From positions 62,001 to 126,000 of the forward strand of contig CACZDM010000003.1 of assembly GCA_902779915.1 (NCBI GenBank): a DNA stretch of 64,000 nt, given 5' to 3'. Shown here in pieces: positions 47,399 to 57,231 of this stretch; position 1 is the stretch's first letter; each line of letters opens with the position of its first letter. A program made the translations under genes and the position numbers. The DNA comes from Oscillospiraceae bacterium. GTDB lineage: Bacteria > Bacillota > Clostridia > Oscillospirales > Ruminococcaceae. The notes below the pieces were generated by a model, which worked only from the letters and a program-made list of their open reading frames with translations, made no database searches and was not told the origin of the DNA.

Positions 47399-49156
47399 AT
47401 GAAAACAAAAATTTTAAAAAGAATTCTTGCAGCAATCATCGCATTTTCAGCTGTTATTGGAACGTCAGGGCTTTCAAGTGCTGTTAAACGCAGGCCTCCA
47501 AAAAATAAGCAAAGCCAATCAAGCATAGAATCGGATGATTATGATGGCACATCAAGTGATGAGGACGAAGAAGGCTACAGCGTGTGTGAATCATTCAGCG
47601 ATGATGAAGAAATGGATTACGAAGAAAAACATGATGAAACCTCACCATACTTTGAAAATAACCTCAAGGAAGAAAAGCAAGCGGAGACCGTCTTGCCAAA
47701 AACCCAAATCTCCGAACTTGAAGCTTTGCTAAAAAAACCCATCAAGTCTGATGCTGACAAAAAAAATTTTGCAAATATGGTTATGTACATGTCCAAGGTG
47801 AAGTCGTTCAGGGATAGTATTAAATCTAATTTATACGAAGTAATATCTCGATTGGTTCAGTGTTCAGATTATGACAAAGCTCGAGCAAATGTTGCGGGAG
47901 CTCTCAGAGATTTTGCTGAAAAAGGCCTGTTTAATGGATTTAAAGAAGAAAAAGTGAATGAATTAATAGATATATTGGAGCGGTGCGCGCAAACCCAAAA
48001 CGCTCGAGCAAATGTTGCAAGAGCTTTTATGAAAATTTCTCAAAGGAACCTTTTTAAGGAATTAACAAAACAACAGATTGTCGTATTAATAGAAATATTG
48101 GAGAAGTGTTCGCAAACCGCTCAAGCTCGAGCAAATGTTGCTGATTTTCTTATGAATTTTGCTCAAAAAGGCTTGTTTAACAAATTTGAAGCAGGACAAG
48201 TGAATGCATTAATGGATATATTGAAGAAGTGCGCGCAAAGTGATAAAGCTCGAGCAAATGTTGCAGATTTTCTTATGAATTTTGTTGGGAGCAGCCTTTT
48301 GAATAAATTTAATGAAGAACAAATTGACACATTAATAGCTATATTCAACCAGTGTGCGCAAACTGACAAATATTGCGCAAAGGTGGCGTGTGATATTGGA
48401 GAATTTATTCGAAACGACTTTTTGAGGAAATGCACACCACAACAAGTTAGCGCAATATCAGCCGCGTTGATTGAATGTTTAAAAGATAAAAATGCTAAAA
48501 CCAATGTTTCTTATTCGCTTCGGTTACTAGCAGATAGATTAGTAAAATACTCCAGTGATGAAAATGCTCGGCCAAAAATTAAAGAGGCGGCTTTGGATTT
48601 AATCGGTCGACTGATGAAGCATGCAAATGATGACGCCCTCAAATGGAAAATTTCATATATCATTTCAACTTTTTCAAGTAATGGTTTGATAAATGGGCTT
48701 TCAGAAGACAAAATTTTAGAAATTGTCAATTTCTTGGCATCATGCGCGGGTGATAGGGATGCCAAAGAATTTGTTGCTTCTTCAATTGCTTCATTGGCTT
48801 TAAACCACTGTCTAGACTTCTTTAAAGGTCAGCCAGAAAAGCTTCTAACTCTGGTTGAAACACTGGATGAATGTTTTAAGCTTGGGGATTCAGATATAAA
48901 AAATAAAGATTTTGCATTATTTATAAAACGCAAGGTTGCAAACGCAGTTCAGGACTTTTTGGTTGGCAAACTAGAAACTTCAGATTCTGTTAAACTAAAA
49001 GATGCTATATCAGCTTTCTACAACAATCCTGAATCAGAAAATAGTCAGAAATTTCTTGACCAATTAATCCAAAACAGCTTGCTCAAAGATCTGACAGAAG
49101 AAGGAAAGGAAAAGTTTAAAAAACTGCTAGGAGATTGTTTGTTCTATTGTTTTTAA
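47399..49156 (+). CDS. secreted ARM/HEAT-like repeat protein
   Basis: 585 residues. Signal peptide MKTKILKRILAAIIAFSAVI then GTSGLSSAV. An acidic linker (SDEDEEGYSVCESFSDDEE, about 43-65) is followed by eight or nine repeats. Five near-identical ones contain KARANVADFLMNFAQKGLFN. The C-terminal end SLLKDLTEEGKEKFKKLLGD is a diverged form of the cap of the 40715 and 43086 products. AAAGGAG lies 9 nt before the ATG. The promoter, ribosome binding site and first 45 bp are nearly the same as in the 49348 and 40715 genes. Function unknown. Confidence 0.86.
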   Translation: MKTKILKRILAAIIAFSAVIGTSGLSSAVKRRPPKNKQSQSSIESDDYDGTSSDEDEEGYSVCESFSDDEEMDYEEKHDETSPYFENNLKEEKQAETVLPKTQISELEALLKKPIKSDADKKNFANMVMYMSKVKSFRDSIKSNLYEVISRLVQCSDYDKARANVAGALRDFAEKGLFNGFKEEKVNELIDILERCAQTQNARANVARAFMKISQRNLFKELTKQQIVVLIEILEKCSQTAQARANVADFLMNFAQKGLFNKFEAGQVNALMDILKKCAQSDKARANVADFLMNFVGSSLLNKFNEEQIDTLIAIFNQCAQTDKYCAKVACDIGEFIRNDFLRKCTPQQVSAISAALIECLKDKNAKTNVSYSLRLLADRLVKYSSDENARPKIKEAALDLIGRLMKHANDDALKWKISYIISTFSSNGLINGLSEDKILEIVNFLASCAGDRDAKEFVASSIASLALNHCLDFFKGQPEKLLTLVETLDECFKLGDSDIKNKDFALFIKRKVANAVQDFLVGKLETSDSVKLKDAISAFYNNPESENSQKFLDQLIQNSLLKDLTEEGKEKFKKLLGDCLFYCF

Positions 49157-49193
49157 ATCAACTTAGTACAAAACAATATATATCGGTTTAATT

Positions 49194-49230
49194 GAAAAAA
49201 TCTGCTGCGATTGGGCGGTGGATTTTTTTC
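49194..49230 (+). terminator. terminator after the 47399 gene
   Basis: AAAAAATCTGCTGC-GATTGG-GCGGTGGATTTTTTT hairpin with T run, same family as the others. Confidence 0.77.
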
Positions 49231-49246
49231 TATAATATGGTTAAAA

Positions 49247-49289
49247 TTAACAAAAAATTAACAATTTAAATTTAACTTTGTGATACAAT
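49247..49289 (+). promoter_or_regulatory. PhoP/WalR-type box and -10 for the 49348 gene
   Basis: TTAACA at 49247 and 49258, -10 TACAAT at 49284. Spacing is 11 and 26 bp. Confidence 0.75.
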
Positions 49290-49347
49290 TGACCTGTGCA
49301 CATTGATTAATATCAAAGAAAATAAAGTTATATAGGGGCTTTTTAAT

Positions 49348-50961
49348 ATGAAAACAAAAATTTTAAAAAGAATTCTCGCAGCAATCATCGCATTTTCATG
49401 GATTATGATGGCTCCAGGTTTTTCAAGTGCTGTCAAAAAAGTGAGGGATTTAACAAAAAAACAAGCTCCAACCAAGAAGCAATTAAAACAAAATGCTGAT
49501 CCAAAAACTGGTGGTATGGGACAAAATCAATCAGGGGAAAAAATTCATAAAAATAAACAGGCCGAGCAGGATCAAAAAAATAACCAACTTGAAAAATTTG
49601 AAGATTTGCTTAAAAAGCCTTTAAAGACAAGCCTTGAAAAAAAAGATTTTGTAAAGACGATTTCTGATTTGGCCCAAAAGAACTCAATTCAAAACCATCC
49701 CCAAAATATAATTTCAAAAACAATATCTAAACTGTTAGAACTTATTAGTGACAAAGACGTCGCTTGTTGCGCAGCAGAGGCTGTTGACGATTTGATTAAT
49801 TTAACAGACTGGCCGAAAAATTGTTCTAAAGATGAAGCCTTAAAAATCATATCTGGCTTAACAGGTTGTTTTGGAAACAAAAGCGCTGAAGAAAACGCAA
49901 CAAGCGCGATTAATGGATTGGCTTCAAACAATGACTGGGCAAAAAATTGTTCAGAGGAAGAGATTTTTAAAATATTGGATGTTTTTGGAAAGTTCGTTGG
50001 CAGGTGTGCTGATAAAGATGCTTTAAGAAATATTGTTTGCGCTGTGAGCAATTTGATGTATGAAAATGATGATATTAAAGAGTGCTATAGGGCCAAAATT
50101 CCTGAAATGCTCAACATGTTTTGTGAATGCGCTAAATATGAAAGCTCTCAAGAAGATGTTGCATGTGCGATTGACAGCTTTATGCTTCAAGGTTTGTTTA
50201 GCGAATGCTTGAAAAGTCAATCCATGCAGATAGTATATATATTGGAAATGTGCACTAATGGTTGCTCACCATATTTTGTTTCAAGCGCCATTTTTGAAAT
50301 GGCTTCTCAAGGCGCGTTTAAAGACTGGTTTGACATAGAAATTTTAAAAATGATTAGCATATTGAATTTTTGCGTTTTGGGGGACGTTCTAGACGGACAA
50401 GAATATGTTGCAAAAACAATTTCTGAGTTGGCTCAAAGGGGACTTATGTCTCAAATTCTTAAAAAAGATATGGTTGATGTGACAAATCTGTTGGCGTGGC
50501 TTTGCGAAAAAGGAAAAGCAGATTTTATGCCGGATGCTGCGGAGGCGTTTAGAGTTTTGGCTTCAAATGGATTGATTGACAGCTTCGACAAAGGGGATAT
50601 GCTCAGAATAACTGATGCTTTGGCAAAATGCGCAGAGGGTTGCAAAAACTCAAAAAAACATGTTTCAAGAGCCATATTAGAGTTTTCAAAGCGAAATTTA
50701 TTGTTTTCATATTCAAAAGAAGAAATTCAAAACATATTGAATTTGATTGATTTTTGCGCAGCAAATCAAGACGCAGTCGAAAACGTTTCAAATGCGATTT
50801 TAGTTTTAGCAAAAAAGAGCCTGCTTAAAAATTTTTCAAAAGAAGAAATCTTTAAAATATCTAGCAAATTGTCAAAATATGCTGTTTGTGATGGGGCTTG
50901 TGGAAAATCAGTTCAAGAAACCGCCAGGTTTTTAAATGAAATCGCAGGCTCAAAAATTTAA
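49348..50961 (+). CDS. secreted ARM/HEAT-like repeat protein
   Basis: 537 residues. Signal peptide MKTKILKRILAAIIAFSWIM then MAPGFSSAV. A basic, Lys/Gln-rich linker (LTKKQAPTKKQLKQN) precedes about ten repeats that are less uniform than in the 40715 product (WAKNCSEEEIFKILDVFGKF, AKCAEGCKNSKKHVSRAILE). Two early units share NCSKDEALKI and NCSEEEIFKI with DWxKN ahead. There is no C-terminal cap; the protein ends soon after the last repeat. The ribosome binding site (AGGGG) is weaker than in neighbours. Function unknown. Confidence 0.85.
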   Translation: MKTKILKRILAAIIAFSWIMMAPGFSSAVKKVRDLTKKQAPTKKQLKQNADPKTGGMGQNQSGEKIHKNKQAEQDQKNNQLEKFEDLLKKPLKTSLEKKDFVKTISDLAQKNSIQNHPQNIISKTISKLLELISDKDVACCAAEAVDDLINLTDWPKNCSKDEALKIISGLTGCFGNKSAEENATSAINGLASNNDWAKNCSEEEIFKILDVFGKFVGRCADKDALRNIVCAVSNLMYENDDIKECYRAKIPEMLNMFCECAKYESSQEDVACAIDSFMLQGLFSECLKSQSMQIVYILEMCTNGCSPYFVSSAIFEMASQGAFKDWFDIEILKMISILNFCVLGDVLDGQEYVAKTISELAQRGLMSQILKKDMVDVTNLLAWLCEKGKADFMPDAAEAFRVLASNGLIDSFDKGDMLRITDALAKCAEGCKNSKKHVSRAILEFSKRNLLFSYSKEEIQNILNLIDFCAANQDAVENVSNAILVLAKKSLLKNFSKEEIFKISSKLSKYAVCDGACGKSVQETARFLNEIAGSKI

Positions 50962-51028
50962 CAGCTCAAGCGTATAGCCAGTTTTAAAGTCTTCTAAAAG
51001 TGAATTTTTTGTAATAATATTAAAAAAA

Positions 51029-51071
51029 TTAACAAAAATTTAACAATTTAAGTGTCATTTTGTGCTGGAAT
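51029..51071 (+). promoter_or_regulatory. PhoP/WalR-type box and weak -10 for the 51123 gene
   Basis: TTAACA at 51029 and 51040. The hexamer at 51066, the expected place, is TGGAAT, a poor -10 with TG upstream. Confidence 0.6.
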
Positions 51072-51122
51072 TGAAAGATTTTGTGAATTTATGAATGAAA
51101 CAATGAGAACGGAAGGTGTTTT

Positions 51123-53111
51123 ATGAAAACAAAAATTTTAAAACAAGTTTTAGCAGCCATCATCACAGCTTCAATCGCCATGGCCTCATCAGGAGCTGTG
51201 GGTGCTGCTAAAAAAGGGAAAAAGGGGCAAGCCCAAAAAGCCTCTCAAACAATGACAACCAAAAAAAAGCGAAAAATCAAAAAGTTCAAGGGAATCAAAA
51301 ATAGAGTCAATCAAAAAAGAAAGCATGCTAAATCAGCATCAGCCTCGAAAAAAAGTTCAAACCTGAAGCAGAAAATCGAAAAATTAAACTTTTTGATTCA
51401 AAAACCAACTCTTGATGAAAATGATACAAAAAATTTGATCGCTCTTTCTAAATATTTGGTTCAATTTGATGTTTTTGAGTCATATCCCAATGAAAACATG
51501 TTAAAAATGACAGACCTGTTGCTTAAATTTTTTGTTGATGGTAAAGATCAAGCAAGCATCCTCCATATCCTCAATGAACTAGTCGATCTTGAATATTTAG
51601 AACAATACTCCTCAAAAGACATGATGAAAATATTGACGACGGTTTTTATGTCTAATGATGATAGCCCAGACGTTCAAGTGGGCGTTGCTCAGTTGGTTGG
51701 AGAACTGGCCCACTGGTTTAATTTGGAAGAATATTTTCAAGAACATATTGTAAAAATAATAAATTTGCTTTCAAAATATGCCAATAATCCCAAGGTCAGA
51801 AAACATGTCGCAACGGCTTTTGAAAATTTAGCTGCAGCTGATTTTTTTGATAAAAGCTCCAAAGAGGATATTTTGAAAATTTTGGATATATTGAGCGTTT
51901 GCGCGCAGACTAAGAACGCAAAACCTGATGTTGCGCTGACTGTTTCTGGTTTATGTGATTGGTGTGAAAATTTGGAAGAATTTTCGAAAGATGAGGTTTT
52001 AAAAATAACTGGTCTGCTGTCTAGATGTCTTGACAACAAAGATACTAAAGAGTTTGTCGCGCGAGCCATTTCTTCTTTGTCTGAACGAGGCATTTTAGAT
52101 GAATATTCCCGTGATGAAATTGCGGAAATAGTGAATATGTTATTTGAATGTTTAAGTGTTGTTGACTCTGGGAATTGGGTCGCGGAAGCAATTTTTAATA
52201 TGTCTGAGCAGGGTTTGTTTTTTGAAGATTCATTAGATGAAGACTGGAAATTGGTTTCTATGCTTTTTTTGTGTGATTATGATAAATATGCAAGATCACA
52301 AATTTTACAAACTGTTGCAAGCCTTGCAACTCAGGGCTCTTTTGCTGGATTTTCCGAAGAAAAAATAATGAAAATCGTTGATTTGTTAAAGGTCCGAGAA
52401 AATGATGATGGGTTTTGTAAAGAATTAATCGCAATGGTCATTCAAAATATAGCTAAATTTGGAGCATCTATTTTTTACACAAAATTAAATGGTGTATGCG
52501 CTGAAAAAAAATACGCTCCCAACTGCATCCCACATATTCGCAAAGATTTCGATGAAGAATGTTTATTAAATGTGTGTTCTAAGGAAAATATGATGGAAAT
52601 AACGAATATTTTGGCCGATTGCGCAACAAGTGAAGCTGCCAGAAAAAATGTTTCAGGATCATTACTGTGTATATCTTTGCAAGGCTTGCTTAAGCAATAT
52701 TCCAAAGAAGACATCAAAAAAATCACAGAAACGCTGTTTGTTTGCGCCAGGGATAATGGGTCTAAAATATTTATTTCAGATATAGTTGGAATTTTGGCTG
52801 AAAAGAACTGTTTTAATGGATATTCAGCCGAAGAACTTTCAAAAATTTTAGATTTGTTGCTTATGTGTTCTGAATATGACGAAGCTGTTTCTCATTTTGC
52901 AATAGCAATTTCAAAATTGGCAGAAAAAGATTTGCTCGGCCAGCAGCCAAAAGAAAAAATTGTGAAGGTAACGGATACATTGGTTAATTTTGCAAGTACT
53001 AGCCCATATAAAACGCATTGCTTGCGCGCGATTGCTGCTTTGCGTTTGCGAAATGTTTTGAAGGAATATACTGGGGAAGAATTGCAAAAAATAAACAGTT
53101 TATTCAGGTGA
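51123..53111 (+). CDS. secreted ARM/HEAT-like repeat protein with basic linker
   Basis: 662 residues. Signal peptide MKTKILKQVLAAIITASIAM then ASSGAVGAA. The linker is very basic (TKKKRKIKKFKGIKNRVNQK). About 13 repeats follow (CAQTKNAKPDVALTVSGLCD, DCATSEAARKNVSGSLLCIS), with one longer spacer near residues 450-475 (KLNGVCAEKKYAPNCIPHIR) that has extra cysteines. GGAAGG lies about 6 nt before the ATG. No obvious terminator follows, so read-through into the 53244 gene is possible. Function unknown. Confidence 0.85.
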   Translation: MKTKILKQVLAAIITASIAMASSGAVGAAKKGKKGQAQKASQTMTTKKKRKIKKFKGIKNRVNQKRKHAKSASASKKSSNLKQKIEKLNFLIQKPTLDENDTKNLIALSKYLVQFDVFESYPNENMLKMTDLLLKFFVDGKDQASILHILNELVDLEYLEQYSSKDMMKILTTVFMSNDDSPDVQVGVAQLVGELAHWFNLEEYFQEHIVKIINLLSKYANNPKVRKHVATAFENLAAADFFDKSSKEDILKILDILSVCAQTKNAKPDVALTVSGLCDWCENLEEFSKDEVLKITGLLSRCLDNKDTKEFVARAISSLSERGILDEYSRDEIAEIVNMLFECLSVVDSGNWVAEAIFNMSEQGLFFEDSLDEDWKLVSMLFLCDYDKYARSQILQTVASLATQGSFAGFSEEKIMKIVDLLKVRENDDGFCKELIAMVIQNIAKFGASIFYTKLNGVCAEKKYAPNCIPHIRKDFDEECLLNVCSKENMMEITNILADCATSEAARKNVSGSLLCISLQGLLKQYSKEDIKKITETLFVCARDNGSKIFISDIVGILAEKNCFNGYSAEELSKILDLLLMCSEYDEAVSHFAIAISKLAEKDLLGQQPKEKIVKVTDTLVNFASTSPYKTHCLRAIAALRLRNVLKEYTGEELQKINSLFR

Positions 53112-53243
53112 GCTTTTGCTAAAAGTCTTCGAAATCATATGGTGGATTTTTGGTTGTTTCTTAAAATATTTTTTTAAAATTAATATATTGGATTTATATT
53201 TATATGGCAATATGAAAAAAAGTTAAGATGGAGTTTGACATTT

Positions 53244-55223
53244 ATGATTAAAGCTAAAATTATTCGAAAGCTGTTGGCAATTTTTCTCGCTTCAACAATC
53301 ATTATTTCAACGCCCGGTCTTGTAAGTGCTGTGCCAAACAAAAAAGAAAAATCAACAAAAAAATTTTTCCTGGTGGAAAAACAAGGCGAGTCCGATTCTG
53401 AATCTGAAAAAGATGGCGAGCAAAAGAACAAAAGTGAATCTGGATCTGAAAAAGATGACTCGCAAGAGAACAAAAGCGAATCTGAAGACGAAAAAGACGC
53501 CCCCCAAGAGAAAGAAGATGATTTTCAAGAAGGCGATTCTGATGAAGAAATGATGGACGTTGGCCAACTGGAAACCAGGCTTAAAGAGCTTAAAGATAAA
53601 CTCAACGAGATGAAAAATCAAGGTTTGGAAAAAAAAGAAGAGCAAGAGCTGATTGAAAAAGAGATTGAGCTGATTGGCAAAGAGCTCAAAATGATTGACA
53701 AAGAAAAAAACTTAATTATGCAAGAAAACTATCTTAAAAAAACATATATGCAACTTATGCCAAATAGTATAAAAATTGATGATGACAATGAAAATAGCAC
53801 TGATGAGACAACACGTTTAAAGTTTAATGTTTTGCTCAGCAGGAGTTCTCTTAATTCAAATGAGCAGATAGATTTTATAAATGTTGCAAAAAAAATTTCG
53901 TTAAAAGCATATTTGATAGATACTGATCAACAAGAGTTTGTTAAAATTATGGAGAAATTAAATCAATGTTTAAGCTGCAAATCCCTAAAAAAACATGTTG
54001 CAATAATTGTTTTGAGATTATGTTGCCAAGGATGGGTCGAGCAATTTAAATTCAAAAGAGGAAACATTTCAAAAACGCTGCAGCTGCTGAACAGATGTTG
54101 TCATGATGAGGAAGCTGGAAAATATGTTGCAGCGGCAATTCAAAATATGGCTTCAACGAATTGCTTAAACGGATATAAAAAAAATTATGCTTTAAAAATC
54201 GTTAAAACGCTTATTGCCTGCGCGGACCACGAAGAAGCGAGAGAAAAGGTTGCTCAAGCTATTTCTTGTTTAGCTGATCGAGATTTGTTTGCAAATTTTG
54301 ACTCAATAGATATATTAAACATAGTAGGTTTGCTTAAAAAATGCGCTAAAATTCAATATTCTAAACAAGCGACTGCTCAAGCTTTGTTCATTTTATCCGA
54401 AAAAAATTTAATAAAGAATTTGAAAAAAGATGGCGTATTAAAAGCAATAGCCGTATTAAAATCTTGTTCTGGAAGCGAACTGGCTCAACAATATATTGCA
54501 GACACCATCGAAAATTTGGCCGAAAAAGATTTGCTCAGGCAATTTAAAAAAGATCAAATTTTAAAAGTAATAGCCATCTTGAGCGCTTGCGCTGGGTGCA
54601 AAAATTCCAAATCAAACGTTGCCGAAGCTGTTTCAAAACTCGCGCAAAAGGATTTGTTCAAGAAATTTGAAAAAAATGAAATTGAAACAATATTAAAAAT
54701 TCTAAATGGCTGTTTGAAGGGAGCGGATTGCGGGAAATATGTTGCGCAAGCTGTTTCGGAATTTGCAAGCCAGGGGTTTTTGGACGGTTATGCTGGAAAT
54801 GATATAGTCAAAATCATAGGTCTTTTGGACCGTTGTTCTGAGGGGGTCTATTCTGAAAAACCAGTTGCAAAAGCTATTTTGGACTTGGCTTTGAAAAAGT
54901 TGTTAGGTGAATGTGATGAACAGTTAAGGCTTAAAATTCTAAACATATTGTATAGTTGTGCATATCAAAAAAGTGCTCAGCCATACGTTTTGGATGCTAA
55001 TATTGAGCTGGCTGAGAAAAACTCGTTTGGATCAACAATTCAAGAACAGGAAATAATAATGGCAATCTCCGATATGTGTCAATATGTGGGCAGTGACAAA
55101 TTGAATATATACTACCTGTTCGACAAAATGCCATCGCAGTCACAACCTCTTGCGGAGCAGCCTAATTTTCGTGAATCGCCATTTGAAATTGATTTTGATC
55201 CGTTAAACATAAATTTTTGGTGA
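53244..55223 (+). CDS. secreted protein with acidic linker, coiled coil and ARM/HEAT-like repeats
   Basis: 659 residues from ATG at 53244, 10 nt after GGAG; an upstream TTG at 53235 is not favoured. Signal peptide MIKAKIIRKLLAIFLASTII then ISTPGLVSAV. An acidic low-complexity linker (SESEKDGEQKNKSESGSEKD) leads to a predicted coiled coil at about 105-170 (ETRLKELKDKLNEMKNQ). About nine repeats follow (KFEKNEIETILKILNGCLKG). The tail is acidic and aromatic. It has no TTAACA box; TTGGAT at 53188, 17 bp and TATGAA at 53211 form a weak candidate promoter. Function unknown. Confidence 0.84.
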   Translation: MIKAKIIRKLLAIFLASTIIISTPGLVSAVPNKKEKSTKKFFLVEKQGESDSESEKDGEQKNKSESGSEKDDSQENKSESEDEKDAPQEKEDDFQEGDSDEEMMDVGQLETRLKELKDKLNEMKNQGLEKKEEQELIEKEIELIGKELKMIDKEKNLIMQENYLKKTYMQLMPNSIKIDDDNENSTDETTRLKFNVLLSRSSLNSNEQIDFINVAKKISLKAYLIDTDQQEFVKIMEKLNQCLSCKSLKKHVAIIVLRLCCQGWVEQFKFKRGNISKTLQLLNRCCHDEEAGKYVAAAIQNMASTNCLNGYKKNYALKIVKTLIACADHEEAREKVAQAISCLADRDLFANFDSIDILNIVGLLKKCAKIQYSKQATAQALFILSEKNLIKNLKKDGVLKAIAVLKSCSGSELAQQYIADTIENLAEKDLLRQFKKDQILKVIAILSACAGCKNSKSNVAEAVSKLAQKDLFKKFEKNEIETILKILNGCLKGADCGKYVAQAVSEFASQGFLDGYAGNDIVKIIGLLDRCSEGVYSEKPVAKAILDLALKKLLGECDEQLRLKILNILYSCAYQKSAQPYVLDANIELAEKNSFGSTIQEQEIIMAISDMCQYVGSDKLNIYYLFDKMPSQSQPLAEQPNFRESPFEIDFDPLNINFW

Positions 55224-55265
55224 ATAATGCGTTTAAAATTCAATAAACAATGAAAGACGCAAAGA

Positions 55266-55296
55266 AACCTGCTGCAGCGACGTGGCAGGTTTTTAA
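55266..55296 (+). terminator. terminator after the 53244 gene
   Basis: AACCTGC-TGCAGCGACGTG-GCAGGTTTTT, a perfect 7-bp stem with T run. Confidence 0.78.
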
Positions 55297-55334
55297 TTAA
55301 TAAAAATTTAACATTTTAGAAAAAAATTGAAAAG

Positions 55335-55377
55335 TTTACAAAAATTTAACACTTTATTATTATTATTGTGATACAAT
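55335..55377 (+). promoter_or_regulatory. PhoP/WalR-type box and -10 for the 55431 gene
   Basis: TTTACA at 55335, TTAACA at 55346, -10 TACAAT at 55372. Another TTAACA lies upstream at 55308. Confidence 0.74.
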
Positions 55378-55430
55378 AAATTTCATATATATTTAAATTG
55401 CAAAAAAATCAAAAAGGGGAGCGTATTTTT

Positions 55431-57119
55431 ATGCAATCGAAAAACATTAAAAAAATTTTAGCGATCATCACTGCCGCTGGAGCCATTTTAACAACACCCG
55501 GCCTGGTCAGCGCCACAAAAACCTGCCCAGAAAAACCAAAAGAGGAAACGAAAACGAAAGAAGAAAATTGTTGTGAAAATTCAAATTTTTTTAATGAAAG
55601 CCAAGAAGAAACATTTGACACTGGTCAAATATGTTCTCAAGAGGATATGCTGGAAATGGTCAGCGTTTTGGAAAACCACGCAGACGTTGAGGAGACAAGA
55701 AAAGACGTTGCGAGAATTATTTTTAATATAACACAAAAAGATTGTTTCAAACAATATCTTAAACAGTCACTTTCAAAAATAATAAATATATTGGCCAAAT
55801 GCGCTCAGGATCAAGATTCTCAAGAATTAATTGTTAAAACCATTATTAGTTTAGCTTTAGATGATTTTTTTAAAGAATATTCTGAAGATGAACTTTTTGG
55901 GGTTGTTGATTTATTATCTAAATGTTTTTATAATGATGGGGCGAAAGAATTGATTCCGACTGCAATCAAAAAGTTGACCGAAGATGGGCTTATGGGAAAA
56001 TTGTCTTGCAAAGAGGTTTCAGCTATAGTAGAGCTAATGGGAAAATGCGCAAACAGCAAAAATTCGTCGGCAAGCGTTTTGGTCGCTATTTCAAAGATGT
56101 GTGAATATAACCTGTTTTGTCAATGTTCTAAAGAAGAAATGTCAAAGATATTTGAGTTATTAGCTACGTGCATGCGCTACCCTGGCCTTAAAAATAAAGG
56201 TTTTGTTGCGATTGGCGGATTGATTGAAAAAAATTTATTCTCAAGCTTTTCAAAAGAAGAAATCTTTCAAATAATAGAACGGCTTGCCAAGTTTTTAGAT
56301 GGTGAAGATGGGCAGGAAAACAAATTTGTTAAATCAAATTTTATATATGATATTTCAAAACTTATTCAAAATGGATTGCTCTTGAAATGTTCCAACCAAG
56401 AAATTTCAAAAATAATCAGCATAATATCTATGTGTTCTAAAGACACAGAAGCAAAAGCAAATGTTGCGTCTGTTGTTGGGAGATTGATCAAATCCGACTG
56501 TTTAACAGGCTTGTCAAATGAAGAGCTTTTAAAATTAGTGGACCTGTTGAAAACTTGCGCAGATGAAGAAGACGCAAAAGCAAATGTTGCGGTGTCAATT
56601 GGATTTTTGGCAAGCGCCGATCTTTTAAAGGGATTTGAAAAAGAAAAAATTCTGGAGCTGACAGATTTGCTCAAATGTTGTCTTTGCGATGAAACCTCTA
56701 AAAGAATTGTTTCAAATTCAATCAAAATCCTTGCCCAGAAAAATTTGCTGTGTGAATATTGCGAAGAGGAAATTTTGCAAGTAATATCCACGCTATATGA
56801 TTGTTCAATGTATGAAGACAGTTCAAAAGCAAGCGCTGCGGAATTTGTTCGAATTTTAGCGAGCAAAGGTGCTTTTGAGAATTATTCAAAACAGTCAATA
56901 ATTTTAGTGATGAATTTGTTGGGACAGTGCTGCAGCGGGAATTTTGCGATACAAAATATCGCAGCAACCATTTTTTATTTGAGTGAGCGAGGAGGTTTTT
57001 CAAATTTCTCGGAAAGGGAGCTGCAAATTGTTAAAAACATATTTAATATATGTTTGGAATTTTTGAATACTGAATCTGATTTTAATTTAAAAACACAACA
57101 TTTTAAAGACCTTTTTTAA
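55431..57119 (+). CDS. secreted ARM/HEAT-like repeat protein
   Basis: 562 residues from ATG at 55431, 9 nt after GGGGAG; a reading from 55398 would start before this site. Signal peptide MQSKNIKKILAIITAAGAIL then TTPGLVSAT. A short charged linker with a Cys pair (ENCCENSNFF) precedes about 12 repeats. Typical units are KANVASVVGRLIKSDCLTGL and ANVAVSIGFLASADLLKGFE, in an array of regular 41-42 residue units. The protein ends shortly after the last repeat without a cap. Function unknown. Confidence 0.85.
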   Translation: MQSKNIKKILAIITAAGAILTTPGLVSATKTCPEKPKEETKTKEENCCENSNFFNESQEETFDTGQICSQEDMLEMVSVLENHADVEETRKDVARIIFNITQKDCFKQYLKQSLSKIINILAKCAQDQDSQELIVKTIISLALDDFFKEYSEDELFGVVDLLSKCFYNDGAKELIPTAIKKLTEDGLMGKLSCKEVSAIVELMGKCANSKNSSASVLVAISKMCEYNLFCQCSKEEMSKIFELLATCMRYPGLKNKGFVAIGGLIEKNLFSSFSKEEIFQIIERLAKFLDGEDGQENKFVKSNFIYDISKLIQNGLLLKCSNQEISKIISIISMCSKDTEAKANVASVVGRLIKSDCLTGLSNEELLKLVDLLKTCADEEDAKANVAVSIGFLASADLLKGFEKEKILELTDLLKCCLCDETSKRIVSNSIKILAQKNLLCEYCEEEILQVISTLYDCSMYEDSSKASAAEFVRILASKGAFENYSKQSIILVMNLLGQCCSGNFAIQNIAATIFYLSERGGFSNFSERELQIVKNIFNICLEFLNTESDFNLKTQHFKDLF

Positions 57120-57145
57120 AATGATTTTTGATATATATTTATAAA

Positions 57146-57188
57146 TTTACAAAAAATTAGCATTTAAGTTAAATCGATGTGATATAAT
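57146..57188 (+). promoter_or_regulatory. PhoP/WalR-type box and -10 for the 57232 gene
   Basis: TTTACA at 57146, TTAGCA at 57157 (one mismatch), -10 TATAAT at 57183. Spacing is kept at 11 and 26 bp. Confidence 0.7.
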
Positions 57189-57231
57189 GAATTGGCTATG
57201 CATGTTAAAAAAATAAAGGAGATCATATATT

